A stretch of 64,000 nucleotides of DNA from Vitellaria paradoxa (Eukaryota > Streptophyta > Magnoliopsida > Ericales > Sapotaceae). The DNA lies in contig CM034242.1 of NCBI GenBank assembly GCA_019916065.1, positions 14,694,823 through 14,758,822 of the forward strand, read 5' to 3'. The notes under the pieces are model-generated. The model ran no database searches and had not been told where the DNA came from. It saw nothing but the letters and a program-made list of their open reading frames with translations. This document shows positions 58,036-64,000 of the stretch, one piece after another. The translations under genes and the position numbers were made by a program. The stretch's first letter is position 1, and every line of letters begins with the position of its first letter.

Positions 58036-61031
58036 ATGATGATTAATTGTGTACGACAACCTTTATGGAAAAACCCCACCTTCTTCGTTTTGCGTTTCTC
58101 ATCTTCTTTGCAGAATGTACGGACAAAACCTCGCAACAGAGAAACTACACTCTTCAGGTGTTGTAGAAAGAGAAGATATCGTGGGAATGATAATAATAAT
58201 TATAATAATAACAACAATAGAGGGAGGATCGTGTGTTGGGGATTGTTGCCTGTTGACCCATGGGCACCCACTGTTGATTCACAGAGCATAGCTTCGCAGC
58301 TCTTCGCTCTCTCCCTCTTCCCCTACATTGGTTTCTTGTACTTCATCACCAAATCCAAGTCTGCTCCAAAACTCACTCTCTTTGGATTCTACTTCCTGCT
58401 TGCATTTGTTGGGGCAACCAGTGAGTTCTCTTTTCTTTCAAATCTTCACTCGATTTCACTTTTCTTCGCTTGGGTGGAATTGGGTCCTGTTGATTTCTGC
58501 TGGTGGTGTGAGAAAGAAGAAATTCTATTAATCTTAGAGCAAATCTCACTTGATTGTTTATTTTGTTAGGTCTATTTTTGTGTTCAATGTTTTGGTGGAG
58601 ATTTCTGAAGAAAGCAAATGTTATTATTGGAGGAATTAGCGATAAAAATTGTGGATAAGTGAAAAAAAACGACAATGTGGAATCTGAATATTGTGGATAA
58701 GTGACAAAAAATTTTGCACAATCTCATGTTTCATTTGTTTCGGATTCTTAATTTGAAAGACTTACAATTGAATAATTGAGCTATTGTACTCAGCCTACGG
58801 TCTTTTGTTACTCCACTCAATAGACCTCTCTCTAAGTGTTGTGGAAATGGCAATCTATGTAAAGAAAAATTAACCGGAGAAGTTCTGGGGCTTGTTGAGA
58901 AAAATGGAAAGTGAAGGAGAGCATCCTCCCTCCCCTTTTCATCTTTTTCAAAAGTGAACAATTTCAAGTAATTCATTTCTTTTCCCTATCCTTTCCTGAA
59001 CAAATGGTAAATCCAAACACAGTAGAAATCTTTTTTGATCAGGAAAGCAAGATTCTACTTGTGTAATCTTCCTATCCCTTGATTTTTCTTCTCCTCCTTT
59101 TTCTCCCCACTTTCTATCCTCTTTCATATGTCTGTAGTTGATACATATATTAACATACATAATTTTTTGGAAGTTATGGGTTGAGGTATAATTTTTGGAA
59201 GTTATGGGTAGAGGGTTGTTTTTTGTGGCTCGGCTTTGCCAGAAGGGTGACATCAAAAGTTTACATAGTATAGATTTTACAAGAAATAAAAATTTCAATT
59301 CCACACACAAATGTTAACTCCAGTCTGCTATAAGTTTATGCCTTCTTTGCAATCCAGTGGATCTTATGGAAATCTGGAATTTCGACCTTATTAAGACCCA
59401 CCCCCGCGCAGTCTTTGAAGTCGTGATATTGCCTCTTTCCTATTATTGCTGAGCTAGTGGCAAACGCACTACATTTTACTTAGCAATTAGAAAGACTTCT
59501 TTTTTTCTTTCCTTTTACACTTCCATGCAACTTGATAGGACAGATAATGCATTTTGCACGTAGGAGCAGATTGGTCCCACACTAAAGCCCTTATAAACGT
59601 GATTTGCTTTTGTGCCTTGATCTCCTTTTCTTTTGGAATACCAATCATGATTGTGTTTCACATTAGCCCTTATTCATTGCAGTTGGGCAAAAAGGTGGAT
59701 GGGGATGATAATGGGTATGGTTTTGACTCTTTACCCTTAACCATTTATAATATCGCTGCCCATAATGTACCCATTATGGTATTGCTTATTTGCATTTTGA
59801 TTAGACTATTTATGATGAATCAGTAATATTTGTTTTATGTTAGACATTTATTCTTATTGTTTTGAATGTGCAAATATAATATAACTTGTATATATGACTG
59901 AAAACAATATTTAAAAATTTTGTAGGTAAATGGGTAAAGGGGAGTTTCTTAGCAATACTCATTTGGGTATTTTTTTTTAGTAGCCATATCCTTAGCTGTT
60001 ATAACAGGTAGGGTTTGCTTGGACCCGCCGGAACATGGGTAAAATTGTCATCCCTAGGACTCATGGATGCCCATGAAACATGGGAAGGATATCCTAATAT
60101 GGGATTATGTCTTTGTTGAAAATGCTTTTGTTGCAAAATGTGCCATTTTTCTTTGTTCCCTTGCACTGTAAGTCTGTAATTATCTGCTGTTTTACATATT
60201 AAAGTTTGTTTTTAATATGATAATCTATGCTACGTTTTGGTGGACTTTATGGATACTAGCTAAAATGGTTTACAAGGCATTAAACCAGTGGTGAAAAATC
60301 CTGCAACTAGGACTGTTGAGCTAATTAAGTTTTGTGGCATAATTAAGCTCTATCACTTCCCACTAGTATGCAGCCGATAATTTTGTAACTAGGGTTGTTA
60401 ATCAGATCAACAGTTGTTTCTTAGTTGGAAACTGGACTATATTTCTATTTAATCAATTGACTGCTCTTCTTTTCTCTTTGGTGCTGATCAGCATGATTAG
60501 TTGGGTATACTTTCTCTCTCTCTCTCTCTCAAATATGAAATGCCCTGTTGTAATTACTTTGCGGCTTTTTATCTCAATTGAACACAAGCTTCTTATTGTT
60601 CTGCTTCCTAACTTGTCTCACTAATACTTATGTTGCAATGGCGACGGTATTAATCTCTTAATCGCTGTCAACCTTTGTGTTTCAACTCTATTGATTCCCT
60701 ACATGTTTTGCTGCCTCGTCTCTGTTGAGTAGTCCCAGCTGGAATATACGGTAATATCTCATTTCTGAGAAAGATTTGCTTAATTTTTCTATAGTTAATT
60801 TTTGGTATGAATTTCTAACTGGGAAGTGTCAATTGCCTTGCTTTCGGGACAGCAAAGGTGCATTATGGGACATCCTTGTCTAATGTGGATTGGTTGCATG
60901 GTGGAGCGGAGTCACTGCTCACTCTAACCAACTTATTCATCGTGATGGGACTAAGGGAAGCTCTTAGGAAAGCGAAAGAAATGAAGACAAACACTTCCAG
61001 TGTCAAAGAAGAGAAGAAGTCGTCTGTATAG
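58036..61031 (+). CDS. DUF3593 protein, probably plastid-targeted, with an 18-nt microexon
   Basis: Exons 58036-58420, 60733-60750 (18 nt) and 60853-61031 join in frame (582 nt, 193 residues, TAG 61029-61031). All introns are GT-AG, phase 1 at both junctions. The N-terminal third is Arg/Ser-rich, like a chloroplast transit peptide, and holds an Asn-rich run encoded by AAT/AAC repeats (58183-58218). The conserved part reads LFALSLFPYIGFLYFI, FGFYFLLAFVGATIPAGIYA, HYGTSLSNVDWLHGGAESLL, NLFIVMGLREALRKA, which matches the DUF3593 family of cyanobacteria and plants; the conserved IPAGIYA junction is supplied by the microexon. Three membrane segments are likely, so it probably sits in a plastid membrane. 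Function is unknown. An in-frame TAG at 57994 precedes the ATG, which supports this start. Confidence 0.85.
58183..58222 (+). repeat. Coding AAT/AAC microsatellite
   Basis: A run of AAT/AAC with one TAT gives NDNNNYNNNNN between the transit-like leader and the conserved domain. Its length is probably polymorphic. Confidence 0.85.
59700..60056. mobile_element. hAT-type MITE remnant in the DUF3593 intron
   Basis: The right end (complement TAGGGATGACAATTTTACCC) and left GGGGATGATAATGGGTA are inverted. The inside has GGGTAAAGGGG / CTTTACCC phrases as in the 13025-13784 element. No matching 8-bp target duplication is seen, so the left end is uncertain. Confidence 0.35.
60512..60531. repeat. (TC)n microsatellite
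   Basis: A CT run in the DUF3593 first intron. Confidence 0.85.
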
Positions 61032-61181
61032 GTGCAGCAGAAGGCTATCCCCCCTCCCCGCGGCCCAAAATGCATTTATATGATTCTGACATTATATACT
61101 CATATTCAATTAATAGATTATTCCTCCTGTTTGGTTTTGCTTCCCAATTTTGATTTCTATGTCGTTCCTATATATGTGAAG

Positions 61182-61582
61182 CATAGACAGTTCAAAATAG
61201 GTACCCTAATTGTATTTGATATATATCAAACACCCATATTTCTCAGTTACTCTAAGATATGTGTCAAACACACCACAGAGTGTGTCTAATTATTTTATCA
61301 TTTTTCTTCAAAGATATGATTAAAACAAACCTAGATTGGAGTAATCAAAACCCCTAAAATTATAAAATCTTTCACCTCATGTATTTGTTTTGTTTTGTAT
61401 ATTGAATTGTTTAATGAATTAGTTTTTTTTTGTGGATGCATGTTGTGTTTATATAAAAAAAAAAAATATTGCTAATAAAAAGTATATAAACATTATATTT
61501 TTTTTGTATATCTTTGCCATATCTATCTTCATATTTTAGAACTACTGTATCCGTTCTGTATCTTGTATCTGTGCTCCGTTGT
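61182..61582. repeat. Dispersed repeat, copy 2
   Basis: Homologous to 39302-39690, in the same orientation. It lies directly downstream of the DUF3593 stop codon and may contribute to its 3' end. Type unknown. Confidence 0.7.
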
Positions 61583-62264
61583 CCTATTAATTTTAACAGC
61601 TAAGTGAGGTTGCTATAAATTCATGCGGAATGCTGAAGCAAATGAGTCAATTGTCAGATCAACCAACCCACATTTCACAACGTAGGAGGATTTGCATTGT
61701 CTATGGTTTATTCCCTTCAGTATCATCTTACCAATTCATAGATTGTTTCTTCATGTTCTGTGCTCTGACTAGTTGTAGAGGATTGATTAATTCAGGCAAC
61801 CCGTACTTTGCATTTAAAGTACTGACCATAGGCTAGGCTGTCACCACCATCATTATGTAATTGTATCATATTTATCATATAGCATAAACGCGGTCCTTGT
61901 GCGAAGTCGTGAAGCAAATTTTGGTGCTTTCTCTACAAGCTGCTGCATTCTCACAGAGACCAATGTTTTTCTGAATGAGAGTGCTGTAGCTTGGGTGGTT
62001 AAGGACGGTAATGGTGGGAAAGCTCAAAGAATGGAAGCATCCTCTGCTACCATGTTTGAAGCTTTGGCTCAGTGATTCATATAAATTGTGCCCTTCCCAA
62101 GTGAACTCTTTTTAATTTATCTATTTCATATCAGGGAAGATTTGCAAATTCGTTATTGCTGCAATATTTTGTTGTGATTAAGAGTCTTGGCATAACGGTA
62201 TGTTTGCTTTGATTTTTTGTACTTTGGGGGTAATGAGTTAACTACTCAAAAATATTCTATTGAA

Positions 62265-62689
62265 GAGCTGTTTGGGAGACAAATTTTTGCAAAAAGTAAC
62301 AAATAGTTGCAAACTTTTACATATTTGTACAAACTTTTGGTTATTTCATTTTTTGTGTGTATATTTTAAAACTCTAAATTTTATAAATTTTTACTAACTT
62401 TTACGAAATTTTGTTAACTCCTAACAACTTTTGTTAATTTTTTTATAAATTTTCTGGCCAAAATTGTTCTAACAAGTCACCATTCTAACAGGATAGAGCA
62501 ACTTGTTAGAACAAGTTCTGAAAGTTTAAAAGGTTGGTATAGCACATGAAATCTGTTCAAATGGGTCATTTGACTCCGTTCGAAGTCTGTTAGAAATTTT
62601 AATTTTGACCTCCAAACGCTAAAAAGTGACTAATGCATTATATTTTTATTTATTTTTTTTGTACAATTTAATTTTCCAAACATGGCCTC
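62265..62689. mobile_element. MITE-like element with GTTTGG ends
   Basis: The left GAGCTGTTTGG and right complement GAGGCCATGTTTGG are inverted. The AT-rich interior is built from ACTTTTACAAA / TAACTTTTGT phrases, resembling the MITE group at 7-536 and 23390-23817. No clear target duplication. Confidence 0.4.
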
Positions 62690-62860
62690 AAGTAAGGGGC
62701 AAAAGTACTTAGATTGCTCCTCCCATATTCCCGCTTTGGGCACCTTTTATTTTGTTTCTTGTTGCATATGGAAAATAAGGTTGCTGTCTCCCTCCCCATC
62801 CAGACATTTCGATTATGTTATAGTTATTGTTGATGCACATTGCCGGTTAGTCCAAAACTG

Positions 62861-62887
62861 AAAAAAAAAAAAAAAAAAAAAAAAAAA
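62861..62887. repeat. Poly(A) run of 27
   Basis: An uninterrupted A tract after TCCAAAACTG. It could be the tail of a short retrosequence, but no body was recognised. Confidence 0.9.
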
Positions 62888-63118
62888 TCTACAAACAAAG
62901 ACATGGCTACAAATTTTTTTTTTATTTTTCTAGGCTGGCATTTGGAGAGCATTACATAATTATATTTGGAGAGCCTTATATAATTATACTAGATACCAAT
63001 TTGTACAAACAAGCTTATATTCAGCAAGGATCGGTAGGGCCCGCGGGGGCAACCGACTAACCTGGTATTGCATCCCCAACGATTCCCTTATTGCTTTCTT
63101 TTAGCGTTCTAACTGTAA

Positions 63119-63735
63119 TTAATTGAAAAATCCAGGGGTGCCAAATGGGAAATTTGGATCCAGATCAACGCTGTGAATCGTGAAATCCAGGTCCAGAATC
63201 GGAGAATTGGTAGCCGAATTGTTGGCCGAGACAATTTCCGGGAGATCGGGTTCGGAAAACTGCAAATTACGGGCCGCCGATCCGAAGCCGTTCGTCTGGC
63301 ACGGGGGGGCAGCGAAGTAGTTTAGTTCGGAGGTGGTCGGAGAATGATTCCCCAGCACGCCGCCGTCGTTGACGAGGGAGGAAAACGAGAAGTTCTGGTC
63401 TCCGCGATTCATCCATCCGAAAGAAGCCGAAGGAAAAGCGAAATGAGAAGAAGACGTCTCCTTGGCGCCCGAGCCCTCGGTCTCCACTCTCAAGCTTGCC
63501 CTCAGGTTCGCAAGCAGGTCTTGAGATGGGTGGTTCTGGAGAGCGTTGTGTGTTTTTGATTCCTGTTTCTCTAGCGTTGTTGCCGGTGCAGTAGGAGCTG
63601 GGTTGGGGTTTTGGCTGCAGGTGTGCTTCCCTCTGTATATGATCTCAAATACGTTGGGATCGTCGTCCGATCGCTGCACTTGCTTCGTAGCCCAACAGTC
63701 TTGAACGTTGCGATATGTGCATCTGTAGTAGCTTC
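63119..63735 (-). CDS. Group III WRKY transcription factor, last exon (partial gene)
   Basis: Minus strand. The exon begins after a CTGCAG acceptor at 63735 and ends at TAA (63121-63119). It starts inside the WRKY domain with SYYRCTYRNVQDCWATKQVQ and gives the zinc finger C-x7-C-x23-H-x-C, which defines group III. The WRKYGQK heptad itself is on the missing upstream exon; the intron lies at the position conserved in this group. The C-terminal region is Ser/Asn-rich and ends NFPFGTPGFFN, like WRKY30/41/53-type proteins. These nuclear proteins bind W-box promoters, often in defence and senescence. The exact orthologue is not certain. Confidence 0.93.
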
Positions 63736-64000
63736 TGCAGGCGCGCACAAAACAATTTAGAATTTTTAGTTTTATTTATTCATTTACTTTTTTGGTTCTA
63801 GTAATGAAAATGCTATCCTTTCGGACCAGTTGAGTAGTGAGTCAGTCGTCGTTGGCACCAGAAGTGCAATGAAATGGAGACAGAGTGAAGGAATGGTTCT
63901 GTTTACTTTGAAGTATGGTGTCAAGTGTCCAAGTTAACGACGGTGTGTTTGGAGCGTTAAATTTTTTAAAAAGATTTATAATTATTTTTAAAAATTTCTT
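63736..64000 (-). other. WRKY intron, running off the window
   Basis: No upstream WRKY exon is seen before position 64000. From about 63942, GTGTGTTTGGAGCGTTAAATT looks like the start of another GTTTGG-type MITE cut by the window edge. Confidence 0.6.

Larger units (their letters stand above)
61583..63118. other. Intergenic stretch between DUF3593 and WRKY
   Basis: No gene is assigned. About 61 codons starting GCGGTCCTTGTG near 61890 stay open to a TGA near 62075, without an initiating ATG and without a recognised domain. A MITE-like element (62265-62689) and an A27 run (62861-62887) follow. Confidence 0.45.

Noticed and set aside
59554..59826. 90-codon open frame in the DUF3593 first intron
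   Set aside because: It overlaps the left end of an hAT-like MITE remnant, matches no family I know, and lies between well-supported exons. Chance frame.
61890..62077. Open stretch of about 61 codons with balanced composition
   Set aside because: No start codon, no clear splice acceptor, and no family recognised; it could be an exon relic but cannot be supported.

Overview
The window is nuclear DNA of a flowering plant, most likely a eudicot. It is very AT-rich, its genes carry spliced introns, and it is crowded with plant transposon families: Ty1-copia, MULE, hAT, Tourist-like MITEs, a LINE, a tRNA-derived SINE and a probable Helitron. Some genes are plant-specific (UGT72-type glucosyltransferase, group III WRKY, a plastid DUF3593 protein). 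I saw no tRNA, rRNA, CRISPR array or bacterial gene. The species cannot be fixed from the sequence alone.

Layout. 1-5.5 kb: MITEs and decayed repeats, no gene. 5.48-10.52 kb: a complete but dead Ty1-copia element on the minus strand, with two LTRs, PBS, PPT and the 5-bp target duplication AAAGC. 10.8-14.06 kb: a GNAT-like acetyltransferase gene that is now a pseudogene. Its last exon is cut by an hAT-type MITE (perfect 8-bp target duplication) and again by a Tourist-type MITE (TAA duplication). 16.1-17.5 kb: a full-length UGT72B-like glycosyltransferase reading frame with one single-base frameshift. 17.7-24 kb: MITEs, a nearly perfect 523-bp tandem duplication and a probable non-autonomous Helitron. 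24.4-28.4 kb: a tandem array of about 175-bp units beside a decayed zinc-finger (TTF/MYM-type) hAT transposase. 30.8-33.1 kb: a decayed FAR1/FRS-type MULE transposase. 34.4-35.8 kb: a decayed filament-like plant protein (FPP) gene.

37.7-53.3 kb: the main intact gene, the nucleoporin SEH1, with eight exons that join in frame to a 325-residue WD40 protein. Its introns are swollen by transposons: intron 1 holds a 6-kb MULE with about 200-bp inverted repeats and a 9-bp duplication, intron 4 holds a LINE lacking its 3' end with an hAT-type MITE nested in it, and intron 7 holds a small inverted-repeat element enclosing a broken NF-YB gene copy (Pack-MULE-like). A SINE with a 20-bp target duplication lies just downstream.

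58.0-61.0 kb: a three-exon gene with an 18-nt microexon encoding a DUF3593 protein, probably plastid-targeted and shared with cyanobacteria. 63.1-64.0 kb: the last exon of a group III WRKY transcription factor on the minus strand; its 5' part is outside the window.

Functionally the genes are unrelated housekeeping or regulatory genes in a transposon-rich landscape. No cooperating gene cluster or new defence-like system is evident. The most informative features are the gene-breaking MITE pair, the NF-YB capture inside SEH1, and the DUF3593 microexon gene.
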